Of a stretch of 64,000 nucleotides of DNA, positions 23,368 through 36,235 are shown one piece after another. This DNA comes from Cladobotryum mycophilum (Eukaryota > Ascomycota > Sordariomycetes > Hypocreales > Hypocreaceae), in contig JAVFKD010000004.1 of assembly GCA_036429605.1 (NCBI GenBank), forward strand, positions 2,790,001-2,854,000, in the 5' to 3' direction. Every line of letters begins with the position of its first letter. Within the stretch, counting starts at the first letter, position 1. Position numbers and translations under genes: made by a program. The notes under the pieces are model-generated. The model was not told where the DNA came from, ran no database searches, and worked only from the letters and a program-made list of their open reading frames with translations.

Positions 23368-26300
23368 ATGACGTCCAGATACAAGGACAAAGACGGCGGC
23401 GTCGTCCTGAGCTTCAATGGCTCGTGGGTTAGTTGGGCGCATACTGCTATTGCTTATAGTACGTTTTGTTCGCGGGCAAATGCGATCCTCTTGAGCTTGC
23501 TCGCTCTATCCTCGCATGTATAGAGGCTAATGAGGTTATGCAGCGGCATTCATCAGCGCATTGATCGTTGGCGTGTCTTTGCATTACCACAAGATTGTGC
23601 AGAATGAGTTCTACGGATACCCTGACGAGTGGTTCCCGTCCGTCTCCGCGACGATTGGCGATCGATATCCCGAACGATCCTTCTTCATGATATTCATTGC
23701 TATTACATCAGGTAGGAAACCTTGAATAATGGTTCTGGGAAGCATTCGTTTGGTCTGACTAGCAAAGGCCCTCGTTTTGCTCTCGTTGGCTTATGGTATC
23801 TCTTGACGCGGAAGCCCGGCTCGAAGCTCCCCGGCTTCGTTGCCAGTATGGGCGTCTTGCGAACCCTGACCTGTGGTGGTTGGACCTATATTACTTCCAC
23901 TGATGATCATGATTGGCACGACATCTTGATGATTTCGTACATTGTCTGCACATTGCCGTGGACCACAGGCTGCATTGCATTGAGTCCACCGAACCCCAGC
24001 GCTATCCAATGGCGTAAGAGACTGGCTGGACTCTTCTTTGGTACCCTTGTGCCATTGATCTACTTTTTCATTCAGCACAAGGTCCACCGTGTCGCTGGCG
24101 GTATGTCTTGCACGAGCTGCTTTACATTTCGCATCAGACTAACGATGACATAGCTTATACAATTTATGCCTTTTTCGAGTGGGCATTGATCCTCTTTGAC
24201 GTTGCCTTCGATGCCGTTACAGCTCTAGATTTTAATACTTTTGAGGTTGTGGTTAAAGATGTAAAGGGGACGAGCAAGGGGTACGTCCACTGGCTTCCCA
24301 AATAGTACTTGATTTTATCCAGCGTGTCCAATATAACTCTTTTCACGAGAAACTTTCTAAATCCTTTTGGCAGTGAAAACTTTTCATCCCTTCCGTCCGC
24401 CGTTTTGGAAAAGGAGTGAGTGCCGCCAAGCTGAAGATCATCAGAGTCCCTATACTCACAAACAATTAATTAGAAAGGAACAAGCCACAGGCGGCTTCTT
24501 TTCTCTGCGATTTACCGCATCAGAGGCGCTGGATACTGCTGCCAGCATCTATCATGGAGTAAGCTGTCCCGAAAAGTCTTGCATCTCATATTCTGACCGT
24601 TTCAGTTTGTCTTCTGGTCCATTCTTACCAGTCTGGGCGTTGTTGTGTGGTGTAAGATATCCCATTTCCCGTCCAGCAGCTTATTATCCTAACCTTGTTA
24701 GATTTCCCACTCTGGCATATGGGAATTTCTGGCTTTGAAGCCTTTGTCATGGTCACAATCTCCCCTCTCTTCCTCGGCATCGGCTTCTTCCGCTCCTTGG
24801 TTGTAAACAATCTCCGGTTGATCCATCTTCTCTCGCTTTCTGGCGTTGCTGCGTATCTTGTTCTCGACCCAGTATACCGTCTCATGACTGTTGGATTTGG
24901 TCTTGCTATGGCGTGTCTCGGCTGGGTGGGATCACTGTATGCTGATTCCGTTCATGATGTCCGTTTCGAGTCAAAGCTCCTTGGCTGGATGGTTGGCTTG
25001 ATCCTGTCGTCCACCATGAAGTTTGCCTGGCAGACAAACAACCCAATTTGGCCCATTATGCACGCCGCGAATGGTGGATGGAACGGCACTGGTCTTGTCC
25101 TTGGCATTCTCGCCGCTCTTCGTTTCACACGCAAAGCTCCTCTCATTAGCGGATCCTTGTCTGGAGGCGAAAGACAGCAACAGGGCTCTGCCTTCCTGGC
25201 TGCCTGCGGTATTGGTGGTCTTTTCTTTGGTCTACACTCTCTTTTGTCTGACACAAGCACCATGATTTTGTGGGTTTGGGAAGGCTTTCCGATCCGTGGG
25301 CCCTATTTTTCTACCCACGGCTGGTTTACCGTTGCTGCCATGTCAGCTGGTATTTTCCTTGGTGTTTACAAACCGACCCTCGCAGGAAGCTGGCCTCAGT
25401 ACGCTGCGGGATTCATTGGCGCCATGGTCTTGACTTTCTTCAGCCACTGGTTTGGCTACTATGGTGGCTTGGGCATTGCCGCATACTTGATGGCAGTTTC
25501 TGTGCCTTTGATTTCTAACGCTGCTAAGCAAAAGCCCGCCGTTACTTTTGGTGTTGGCTTCCTGATCTACAATTTCTTGGTTTTGTTCCATGTCTGGGTT
25601 GTCGCCTATGCCTTCGTCCCTGGCGGACCGCTTGTCCGCGAGCACACTGATTGGGTCATGCTCACCACTATGGCCTTGATCGGCTGTGGTGTATACGCTT
25701 ATAATACTTCTCAGCCAAAGCGCCAGGTTGTCCGACGCTCATCTCCTTCTCAGCACAAGAAGTATTTCGGTCTCGGTACAATTATCATCAACATCTTCTT
25801 CATGTGCGCTGCGTTTATGCGTTTCCCTACCAATGACTACAAGCCTTACCATGCCGAGGACCGGGTTCTGACGGCTGGTATCTGGACCATCCACTTCTCC
25901 CTCGACAATGACATGTGGTCATCTGAGTACCGCATGCGAGACCTGATCAAGGAACTCGAGGTTGATGTTATTGGTCTCCTTGAGTCTGATCTTCAGCGTG
26001 TCATCATGGGTAACCGTGACACCACACAGTTTCTTGCCGAGGAGCTTGGAATGTACGTCGACTACGGTCCGGGTCCCAACAAGCACACTTGGGGTGCTGC
26101 TCTACTGTCTAAATTCCCTATCGTGGAGTCCAAGCACCACCTGCTTCCCAGCCCTGTAGGTGAACTGGCGCCGGCCATTCACGCCACTCTGGATGTTTAT
26201 GGTCAGCTCGTTGACGTTTTTGTCTTCCACTCTGGCCAAGAAGAAGACCCCGAGGATCGACGCCTTCAGTCCGAGTATCTCTCCAAGCTCATGGGTTCAA

Positions 26301-26698
26301 CGAACCGACCGGCTTTCCTGCTCAGCTACCTCGTGACAACACCGCTCGAGGGCAACTACAATACGTATGTGAGCGAGACATCTGGCATGCACGATGTTGA
26401 TCCGACCGATTGGGATAGATGGTGCGAGTACATCTTATTCAAGAACATTAAGCGCGTTGGTTACGCGCGTGTCAGTCGAAGCACTATTACAGATACCGAG
26501 CTGCAGACAGCCAAATTTGTCATTCCACACAACGACGGCGAGATTTCGCAGCTGGCTACTCTGACAGCTGAGGAGCGAAATCGTCGTGTGGAAGAGAGTG
26601 AGGTGCCAGAAGGATGGCGTTACCCGGCTATGTTTAGAGGCGAAGGTGTGAGAGATCACAGATACCACGTCTTTGACGAGCCCCGATACTTTAATTAA
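23368..26698 (+). CDS. CWH43: CWH43, GPI-anchor lipid remodelling protein
   Basis: Cwh43 is a polytopic ER protein that replaces the diacylglycerol of GPI anchors with ceramide. Eight exons join in frame: 23368-23458, 23544-23711, 23768-24100, 24154-24280, 24374-24415, 24474-24558, 24606-24651 and 24702-26698, giving 962 residues, close to yeast Cwh43. The N-terminal ~255 residues form the Frag1/PGAP2-like six-helix domain (SWAHTAIAY, GFVASMGVLRTLTCGGW). A second multi-helix region follows from about residue 300. The C-terminal ~300 residues resemble the endonuclease/exonuclease/phosphatase-like PGAP2IP domain: IWTIHFSLDNDMWSSEYRM, VIGLLESDLQRVIMGNRD and TWGAALLSKFPIVES. The 42-nt exon 5 and 46-nt exon 7 are very short; both are needed to keep frame. 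Confidence 0.94.
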
Positions 26699-28081
26699 GG
26701 TGCTGCCAAGCATTTGGTTTGTTGGTCATGGGTGGGCGGTGAAAGGCGCTGTTGGTTCTCTGGGTCGGAAAGCTGGGCTGGGAAAAAAGGGATTGATGTT
26801 GAATACGGAGGTATTGAGTTATGGTTTGGGGGGAAAGTATGGAGTACCGTGCAATACAATGCATGTGGCAGTAAATTAATGACGACAATGTATTCACCCG
26901 GATGCGGATAACAATGCGCGAGGTTGGTGATCCCTGCTCCCATTTTATTGCACTCGTATCTGCCTACCTATGTACATGCCTACGTCGGGTACTGGGAACG
27001 GCAATGACCGGAAGATTTGAGGGTATCACCAACTGTAGTATCACGGCAGCATTCAAGGCATCTCTACGGCTAATGTTGAACCCCCTCTCTTTTTGGTGTG
27101 CCCCATCCCAAGGATAGGTACGGAAGCACAACAGTAAGTAATCAACATATCCAGAGCAGGTGATGTGCCGTGCTGAGATGTAGCCCCCCCGTAGCCCCAC
27201 ACCGGACCGAAGAAAAGTGGATTCTCGTGTGGGATACCGGCGGCACTCCTCGGCATGCCGTCAGATGCACGAATTAGACAAAGAAAACACGGGGCAAGTT
27301 TGAGTTCCGCGGAGAGGAGTCGGGGCTATTTTTTTCTTTCTAGGGCTTATAAAAGCGGAACAGGCGGAATTTATTCCAAAGACGGTTTGAATCGCGTTTG
27401 TTTTTTTCAGAGCGGGAAGGCCTCGATTCTCCGCATGTACGAATGGATAGATAAGTAGGTATGTATGCTTTGTTATGTTATCCACAGGATAGCTTATGCG
27501 GAAAGCAGATGTAGGGATTCGATGACGTCTATCTCTGTTCATGCTATGCTACTTGGTACGAAGTACGTACATGCGCTCAACATTATTAGAACATGACCGA
27601 AAACAGAATACATGATGAGTCGAATCCTGAAATGAAACGCCATTGCATCAACTAGTAGCACGCCTGGTTCCTAATAGACCATCCTAAGGCATTTCCCTCT
27701 TTTTTTCAGCCCCACGCCTCCCGCAGACTTTTAGGGAGCGCCGGGAGTATCTCTGAATATGCACTCTCCACTAATCAGCAATCGATGATTGGCTGGATTC
27801 GGGGGATTGGCCAATCGATAAGTTACAATTTTCGGTGTGCCGCGAAAAGCCGATGACGATTATACGTAATTCGTCCCATGCTGGACCTGAGTGCGCGCGC
27901 GCAGCAGCAGTAGCAGCAGCAAGGCATAACTTCCCGTCCTCCTCATAAAAAAAGGACCTACCCAGGCGGAAGCTTAAAGTCCTTCCCACAGCTCCTCCCT
28001 TTCTTTTCTCCTTCTCTCTCCCCTTTCTCTTTCATACCATTCACTTGTTCATATCGAGGGACAAGTTGAAGTGTTGCGAAA
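26699..28081. promoter_or_regulatory. CWH43 3' region and P450 promoter; no gene seen
   Basis: About 1.4 kb between two same-strand genes. No frame looks coding. It includes TACCTACC-type motifs near 26961 and 27452, and a long pyrimidine tract (about 27990-28045) just before the P450 start, a common feature of fungal promoters. Confidence 0.45.
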
Positions 28082-30067
28082 ATGGCGAATTTTAGCCTAC
28101 AACACCTGAGCATTTATGCCGGGCTTCTGCTCGCTGCAGGAGGTCTTTATGTAAGTCTTATTCCAGCTACTACGCTACTCCTATCATCCTCTGTTATTGT
28201 CTTGCGACTACAATAATGAGTTGAACGGGGTCCGTGTTTTTCTGAGCGGGGCGATGAAACAACTATAGCATACGGGGAAATATGTGAATCAATCTACAAG
28301 TGCCCTCCTTGCTAATACCATGATTATATAGACCTTTGGTCTCATCGTTTATCGAGTCTTCTTCCATCCTCTGGCTAAATACCCCGGTCCCTTCCTCGCC
28401 AAAATCACAGACGCCTATCAGCTCTACCACGCATGGAAGGGTGACCGCCACCTTGAATTCTGGCGCATGCACCAGAAATATGGTAAGTAGACAATATTCT
28501 GAATAAAATGAAATACAAGGTAGCATCTCGAACAAGTCCAAACAAACCTCTAACCTATTTGGCGATTTCAGGCAAGGTTGTCCGCTTCGGTCCCAACTCC
28601 GTATCTTTCAATAGCAACACCTCCCTAAAGGAAATCTACAACTTCCGCTCCAATGTTCGCAAGGCCGAGTTCTACAATGCCTTTGCTCATCCCGTGGCCA
28701 ACACTCACAACACCCGCGACAAGGATGTCCATGCTCGCAAGCGTCGTGTCTTGTCTCACGCATTTGCTGAGGGTGCCATGAAGGAGATGCAGCGCTACAT
28801 TTTGCACAATGTGCGCACCTTTTGCGAGCAGATTGGTCTACAGGACGGCGGAAGCGAGTCCAAGGGCTGGACTGGGCCCAAGAACATGGCCGACTGGTGC
28901 AACTACCTTGCTATGGATATTCTTGGTGACCTAAGCTTCGGAAAGGCATTCCACATGTTGGAGAGCCCCGATAACCGCTTTGCTCTGGAACTCGTCGAAG
29001 CTGCCACCACCAGACATCTTCTCGTAAGACTCACCAAGCTTTGTATATGCGCCTTCAAAAGGAAATGAAATCTAACAACCTTCATAGTGTGGTACCATGC
29101 CCATTGTCGACAAGCTCAAGTTTGACAGATTGCTCTTCCCCAAGCTGGCAGCAGGCCGTTCCCGATACATGGCGTACAGCAAGGGACAATTGACTGAGAG
29201 AACCAAGCTCGGAGAGGAGACTGACCGCCGTGATTTCTTTTATTACCTGCTCAAGGCTCGTGATCCCGAAACTGGCGAGGGCTTCTCCACTCCCGAACTC
29301 TGGGGAGAATCCAACCTGCTGTAAGTCTCACACAAATGCGGAATGTATTCGACGAGCCATGTGCTGACAATTTGACTACCAGTATCATTGCTGGATCTGA
29401 CACCACCTCTACTGCTATGGCTGCCACCCTCTTCTACCTTGTTCGCAGCCCTCACGCTCTGAAGAAGGTTACGGAGGAGATCCGATCCAAGTTTAATAGC
29501 GCCGAGGAAATTATTCATGGCCAGGCTCTCGGATCATGCACTTACCTTCGCGTTTGCATTGACGAGGCTATGCGCTTGTCACCTTCTGTTGGCGGTCTTC
29601 TTCCTCGTGAAGTCCTTCCTGGCGGCATTACCGTTGATGGCGAGACCATCCCCGAGGGTACTGTTATCGGAACTCCTCACTACACTGTCCACCATAACGA
29701 GAACTACTACCCCAACGCCTTTGAGTATATTCCTGAGCGCTGGATGATTGGTGCCGTCAACCCTCTTAATGGACAGGTGACTACCGAGGAAGATGTTGCC
29801 AGGGCGTCGAGCGCATTCTGCCCATTCAGCATTGGACCCCGTGGCTGCATCGGCAAGGGCTTGGCGTATGTTGAGATGACTACCACCATTGCACGAACCC
29901 TCTATCTCTATGACATGCGAAAGGCTGTTGGTGTTGTTGATCCCAGTGAGGGCCGTCCTGAGTTTGAGTGGGGACGCCAGCGTACGGGCGAGTTCCAGCT
30001 CGTGGATACCTTCACCAGTGCCAAGAAGGGTCCACTGGTCGAGTTCCGAAGGTCTGAGAAGGAGTAG
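28082..30067 (+). CDS. membrane-anchored cytochrome P450 monooxygenase
   Basis: A microsomal haem-thiolate monooxygenase; its substrate cannot be told from sequence. Exons are 28082-28150, 28332-28482, 28572-29023, 29088-29320 and 29383-30067, summing to 530 codons (529 residues). Residues 1-28 form an N-terminal membrane anchor. A proline hinge (HPLAKYPGPF) follows, then the I-helix oxygen-binding motif AGSDTTS near residue 305, the K-helix ExxR in DEAMRLSP near 367, and the haem loop FSIGPRGCIGKG with its Cys ligand. It resembles fungal CYP65/CYP567-type enzymes and the benzoate-hydroxylase-like group, but I cannot assign a family. The first intron is 181 nt, long for this window. No other biosynthetic gene is nearby, so it looks like an orphan P450. 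Confidence 0.92.
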
Positions 30068-30656
30068 ATTTGCCTGAGATTGGTAAACCATGATTCTGGA
30101 AGTTTTATGATGAAATTGTAATGACATGAGTATTTATGGGAACGTTGGATTCTGCTTGGATTGGTATAGGTAGTTTTGGAGTACGTTTTTATCGGGCTTT
30201 CTGTTATTAGAAGGCGACGATTTGAAATTATCATGATTGAATAAAAATTATCAAAATCGAAAATATTAAAAAAAATTTTTCATTAATAGAAGATACTTCA
30301 ATTCCTTTGATCATGTTTTTATAACCATACTCGGGTTATTACCAGGTAAGCTCTGATACCGGGTCTAAAGGGTCGCTGATCCGTGTGTACCCACCCACTG
30401 TTTTGTGGTGAATGCGGTGCTACTATTGGCCACTAGAGCTCTATCCAGCACCACCAAAAGAATCACCACGGCCGCCGAGGCTGGGCAAGGCTGATCAAAC
30501 AAGGTGCTTCTTTTTACCCTGTCTTTGTCCAGACCTTCATCAACAGCGCTTTCTTCGTGCCTCGTCATTCGAACCAACCTCGGAACCGCCAACAATTCGC
30601 CATGGTTTAGTCGATAAGAAAACAACAAAGAGTACAGCTTTTGCCAGTCGTTCAAC
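30068..30656. other. P450 3' region and AMO1 promoter
   Basis: About 590 bp. It is AT-rich with A/T runs at 30240-30290, which fits the P450 terminator, then a C-rich stretch upstream of the AMO1 start. No gene is supported. Confidence 0.4.
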
Positions 30657-32642
30657 ATGACGCTGTGCAGATTCTATCAGCAAGGCTATTGCAAGTTTGG
30701 CAGTAAGTCCAAAGTCGCGTTCAACCAAGATGAAGTAGCGGGATTGAAGGCCTATCGGGGCCGCGAAACTAACTGAATCATTGCTAGGCAGCTGTCGATT
30801 CGAACATCCTAATGCCGCTGCGAACAACCAAAACCAAGGCACGAATCGGTTCGGAGCTCTAGGAGCGACAAATGGAAGCAGCGGTGGACCCCCAGATCCG
30901 CTAGGTTAGGAGATTTCCAAGTCTACCAAGAGGATAGCATCTAACTGTACGAAAAGAAAAATACCATGTATCAGCAGACGTCATCGAGAAGGACCTGACA
31001 TTGGACGCGCCGCAATGGATTCTTTCGGCGTATGCCCCAGGCAGAGACACCCCAGAGCAGCTGTTTGGAGGATACCCCCGTGAGCAGAGCTTCGAGGAGC
31101 TAAGACTTCATTATTGGACGGGGAAAGCCACGGGCAATGAGCAGCAAGCCGTGAGAATACATCATCGATGCTTCAGTTAAAAGAAAGGATACGCAGGCTA
31201 ACCATGTTGTTGTTCAGTTGAACGAGGCCCAGCAGCTATGGCAGAACGCAAAGCAGCAGATGGAAAATGCTGCACGGAATCCCGGCGAAGCGGCCCGCTT
31301 CATAGTCGAGGGAGAGAATAGACACCCGAACCGCCACGATGTTTGCAAAGAGGGAACGCAGGGCGCTCCGTTTGACGAGTTTCTGGTTGGGAAGAGATCG
31401 GCTCTGGCGAACCCATTCGGAGAGAGTGCGGCCCCCGCAGCCAACGCGTTCGGCCAGCCATCCGCTCTTGGCCAGCAAGCAAACCCATTTGGACAACCCT
31501 CACAAACAAACTCGGCCTTTGGCCAGCCTTCTCAGCCTTCATCAACTTTTGGCCAGCCAGCTCAAATACAGAACGCATCGGCCTTTGGACAGCCCTCCCA
31601 AGGACAACCGGCATTTGGTCAACCCTCTCAACCGACATCAGCTTTTGGGCAGCCGTCTGCTCTTGGAGCCAAGCCTAATCCATTTGGAGCTCCTGCGTTT
31701 GGCCAAGCATCCCAGCCAGGCAGTCAGAGCAGCCCGTTTGGTCAATCGCAGCCACCGGCTCAAGGGAGTGCCTTTGGTCAACCCAGCCAATTGGGTCAGA
31801 AGCCGAATCCATTCGCAGCAGCAGCAGGCCCCGGCGCAAGCCCTTTTGCCGCTGCGGCCAGCAATACGGCTACGGCAAGCCCCTTTGCTTCTGCAGCTTC
31901 AGGTCAGGCAAACTCGGCACCGAGTCCGTTTGCTGCTGCAGCAAATCAAAATAATGCTGCGCCAAATGCTTTCGCACAAGCGGCGCAGCAACAGCAACAG
32001 AATCCTTTTGGACAGCCTGCGCAACAACAACAGCAACAACAACAGCCGGCGCCGCCGCAGCAGCAGAACCCCTTTGGGCAGCCGTCTCCACAAGGCAACC
32101 CATTTGCTTCCTCAAATCAAGGACCAACACCGGCTGCAGGTAATCCGTTTGCTCAGCAGCAACAACAACAACCACCACAACAACAACAGCAGTCGCCATT
32201 TGGGGGACAAACAAACGGGGCGAACACTTTTGGACAAACTAATGCCAATCCGTTTGGGCAACAGCCGGCGACAAATGGTACCAGCACTGGTGGCAATGCC
32301 GGTGGCGATACCAGTCCCTATCCCCCTAATAGCAACAGACAACACCCACCTATCAGCAGCTACAGCTCCAAAGATATGACCGGCAGACTTTCGATGTTCA
32401 AGGGGAAGCCTGTGACTTACAAGGATGGAATGCCTGGGATCCGAACATTTGATGGCACTTGGACAAAGATCTGGTTCCCCGATGGACCTCCAGGTTACAA
32501 CAAAGATACGGCGTTGTCTCCGGAGCAATATGGTGACAAGACCAAAGCACAATGGCTGCAGTTCGCACAAACCGGTGCCTTTGCGGATGGGATTATGCCA
32601 GAGCTGCCGCCGCCACGAGAGTGTACACAATGGGATTTTTAA
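30657..32642 (+). CDS. AMO1: CCCH zinc-finger FG nucleoporin (AMO1 / Nup42-type)
   Basis: An FG nucleoporin of the cytoplasmic face of the nuclear pore, homologous to fungal AMO1 and related to yeast Nup42, with a role in mRNA export. Exons are 30657-30702, 30788-30904, 30975-31150 and 31218-32642, giving 587 residues. The N-terminus is a C-x7-C-x5-C-x3-H zinc finger (CRFYQQGYC...CRFEH) completed only by splicing exons 1 and 2. A conserved segment with LDAPQWILSAYAPGRDTPEQ and LHYWTGKATGNEQQ follows, then a long FG domain of AFGQPS, NPFGQ and SPFAAAA units with poly-Gln. The C-terminal AMO1 domain includes GRLSMFKGKPVTYKDGMPG and FPDGPPGYNKDT. Intron 2 uses a gttagg donor with a CTAAC branch site. 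Confidence 0.9.
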
Positions 32643-33646
32643 GCGGAATCCTTACTTTCTTTTATCTTGTAGGATGATGAATCAGGTGCTGGAACACGTA
32701 TAAAAACCTTCAAGTTGGAAGATGCGGCGTTTATTTCGAGGATCTTTTTTATTATCGCGTATAGGGGCATTCTGTGGCGTTTCAAGGGCCTTTTTTTTTA
32801 TAACCATGATCGCTTTGGTCTATAGAAAGAAATTTGATGAAAGGGGGCTTTGGGCTTATATATATATAAATATGAAATGTCTTTGGAGGGAGGGGAGGAT
32901 GGAGATGGGATTCTATAGCTTCTTGTCTGCAATAGGTCAAGATACCCGAGTTACGTCCTTTTAATGTGCCGGATTAGATTGCGAATGGAAAGATGGTGCA
33001 TGTCCTGATGATTTATTTGTGTGCTTGTTTTAATGATTGATTAAAATGATGGCAGCATTTTTTCTTTCTCGAAGTTGATATGGTTAATATCATATTGGAC
33101 CTTGGACTGTAATCATGGCTACCTTTCCTGTATTGAAGTTGGCTTTGAATAGAGTGAGCATCATATGCATGTAAGAGAGGGAATGATAGGTAAGAACTCT
33201 AATGAGTATGTATATACTTACTAGGTAATTGTTATATAGTGGTATATAGCCATTATTGAAACTGATAGAGATCAACTCCTTCCTTCATGAATGCTTGGTT
33301 GCTAGGTTAGGCAAGAGGGTTAAAGGGTTCTGGCTGTGTTACGGGCTAGTCTATTTATAGACTAGATTCATCGTCATCTCATCATTCTGATTGGTCCAAG
33401 TGGCCCTGCTAGAAGTGCCTCCCGAGGTACGTACCCGAACAGTCACAATTGAATGAATCATCCGGCGGAAGGAGTCCAAGAGGATGAGAAACACATTTGA
33501 CTTCATGTCATATTCATAAAAAGCAACTGTTGCCTGACTCTTGGATGAGTCTATTTTCGTTTCTTTCTTCTTCCTTCTCTTTTAGGATCTCATGATTTTT
33601 CTTCTTCTCCTTCACTTTCATTACATCTCATCGAAATAAGAGAGCC
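32643..33646. other. AMO1 3' region and CUE3 promoter; no gene seen
   Basis: About 1.0 kb between same-strand genes. It is AT-rich at 32850-33250 with TA-dinucleotide runs, then has a CT-rich leader at 33555-33640 before the CUE3 ATG. No coding region is supported. Confidence 0.45.
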
Positions 33647-35669
33647 ATGCTGAATTTACCACCCTTTGCCCCGTTTCCAAAGGCCTCATGGCATCAGCAC
33701 TTGTCCTCTCAGGACTGGGACGGTCTCATAGAAGCTTGGATTGCGCTATCGCAGGCTTATCTGGGTCTTGAGGATGGACAATGCATCAAGGCTATTGAAA
33801 ATGATGAGTCGGTGGTGACTTTTGTTTCGACGTTTGTGGAGGAGGCTGCCGCGGGGTCGACGACATCCGTCTCATCGCCAGCACGGCTGTTAAAAGCAGT
33901 ATTTCGACTCACCTCGCGCTTCCTCACAATAAGGAAACCGCCCCAACAGCTCTTTGAATTCAGATTTCTAGCAGGGCTCGCAAAAGTGTTTCCGAAGAAA
34001 TACACGGCTCCCCTCCTAACCCAGCTCTTCACCACACATACCGCCGCCATCGAATTCACACTCATCTCTCTCAAGAAGCTGCTTATCCCACAGCTAGATC
34101 TAGGACCCAAAGGGGATCTGAACCTGGTCGAGTCGAGACTCAATCTCTTGAACCATTTATTACACATATCCCCTGATACATGCGTCATCTTCCTCGCCGG
34201 ATCCGACTTTTCTGATGGGCTCGTCACTTGTTTCCGGGTGATGAATCCGCCCCTACGGAAAGCTATCGTGACCACTCTATATCTATGTCTGATTGGATTA
34301 ATAGAAGCCGAGCCGCCGAAGTGGTCCATGGTCGGCGATCAGTTATTTGGCTTGCAAACTGCGGCGGAGGCGCATAAAAAGGGACCGTTGAACGCCAACG
34401 ACTCTCTTGTTGCCGATCTTGCTACAAACACACCGATTCTCAAAGTTCTTGTTAGAAAAGCAGAAGGATCAGGGGCTGCGACAGCAAATCTGAGAAATAG
34501 AATTACTGCCTTGGAGGCTTTCAAGACTGGTGTTATGGTTCGGCCAAAGCGCCTGGTAAAGCGAAAAATCGACAAAGGAAAGGGCAAGGAAACTAGCGAA
34601 GATGCGCACGCGGCCATGCATATTCACAAAATGAGCCAAATCACACAAGTTCAGGATCTGTTCCCTGATCTCGGTGCTGGCTTCGTTTCCAAGTGCTTGG
34701 ATGAATATCATGACGATGTCGAGCAAGTCGTGGCCAACTTGTTAGGAGAGAGTCTACCTCCTCATCTTGCTACTGTAGACCGAGCCGAACCACTGTACGT
34801 GAAAAATCGCTTCTTAATCAAGTATTGCTGTTTTTATAGACTTACCGATATCATTTTAGATCATCTCAGCCTCCTCTTCACGTGGACTTGGCACCACAGT
34901 CAACACCACCTCAACTTCCTACAAGACGCAACGTCTTTGACGGTGATGACTTTGACCGCTTGGCCATGGATGTCTCCAAAGTTTCCTTTGGCAAGAACCC
35001 GGAAAAAACAGCAGATGATGTCCTCAAAGACAAGTCCACAGCTCCAAATAAGGCTGCCATTTTGTCAGCCCTGGCAGCTTTTGACTCGGATGACGACGAG
35101 CGCGACGATACCTATGATGCCGCTGATGTAGGCGGCACTGTAGACGCAGGAGACCAGGAAGCAGACGGCGTAACGGATCGGAACGAGGAGGTGCTTTTCC
35201 GCGCGTACCAATCCGATCCCAGGGTTTTTGGAAGAGAAGCGGAAACGAAGAGGAGCAGCGCACGAGGGAAGTTGAGAGAGGAGACGGGCATGTCGGACGA
35301 AGCTATTGAGGGATGGGCAGTTATACTAGCGAGGAACCCGCAGCAGATGAAGCGCCTGGAGGCGAAGTTTGCGTTCAGTGGGCAACAAGCACAGCTTGGA
35401 CGTACATCATGGAGGGCCAGTCCAGCGGGCTCCGGTGCCGAGGAGAGTGATCCCGATGGCGGAAACTCTGCTAGGGGTGGAAGGGGCCGCGGGAGAGGCG
35501 GACGAGGACGTGGTGGGCGAGGTAGAGGGGGAATGTCGCGGGGCCTACTGGCGATAAGGAGACGGAGGCGGCGAGGAGGAATAAGGAGTCGAATAAAGGC
35601 TCCAGGGCAAATCATAACAGGAGGGATGCTCGGGCTAAGAAGATGGCTCGCGGAGGGTTTGCTGGGTGA
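33647..35669 (+). CDS. CUE3: CUE-domain protein of the CUE3/ASCC2 family
   Basis: The family homologue of yeast Cue3 (Rqt3) and human ASCC2, a ubiquitin-binding component of the complex that splits collided ribosomes. Exon 1 is 33647-34794, the intron is 34795-34859 and exon 2 starts at 34860. A helical N-terminal domain precedes a CUE domain at about residues 330-378 (ITQVQDLFPDLGAGFVSKCL). Then come a conserved RNVFDGDDFD segment, an acidic stretch and Arg/Gly-rich repeats. Within the RGG tract a G5 run (35527-35531) breaks the frame. One more G would continue into the family's conserved C-terminus (VAGPTGDKETEAARRNK ... KKMARGGFAG), ending at 35669 with 652 residues. Without it, translation runs to an unconserved stop at 35694. 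I regard this as a probable sequence error. Confidence 0.87.
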
Positions 35670-36235
35670 GAATGCATGTGTTGCAATCATATGAAGAATA
35701 GTATCCCATTTTTTGTCATGAACTCTAGGGGAGGGGGATAGCAAAGCTTGCTGTTTAAGGTGTAAATACAACCTCCCCCGTCTGAACAGTTCAGTTCGCA
35801 AAATGGTGGAAGTAATGAAATCGAGCTAAGCGCTTATGCAACATGATCGACCCATCTACTATAAGATGTCGATGCTTTCGACTCGGATCACGATAACTCA
35901 CACATTCATGACTATTACGTTGCCTAGCAAGTCCCGAGTTGGAAAACTAATAATAATATAAGAAAAAAAAAAAAAAAGGAGGTTTAAGATGAATGCATTA
36001 ACTAAACTAAAGCTGAATATATATATATGTAGATATGCCAAGCTTTGGTCAAAAAAAAGGGGATGCCAAAACATTGACCACAAACGCCTCTCCCTCTTGC
36101 AAAATATGATATCTTTTGGCCCACTTGACAGCACAAAGTACCCAAAAAATATGGAAGAGACAAACGCCGAATCTAAATGCCAATCGAGAGAGAGATAGAA
36201 AGAGAGAGAGAAAGGACCCCTTACCCCCCTTTTCC
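35670..36235. other. CUE3/DNA polymerase epsilon convergent 3' region
   Basis: About 570 bp between converging genes. It holds an A14-15 run near 35964, a TA repeat near 36017-36028 and an imperfect GA repeat at about 36185-36213. These fit terminators of both genes. No gene is supported. Confidence 0.5.

Noticed and set aside
31870..32214. Val/Ala-rich minus-strand frame opposite AMO1
   Set aside because: Complement of poly-Gln and FG-repeat coding sequence.
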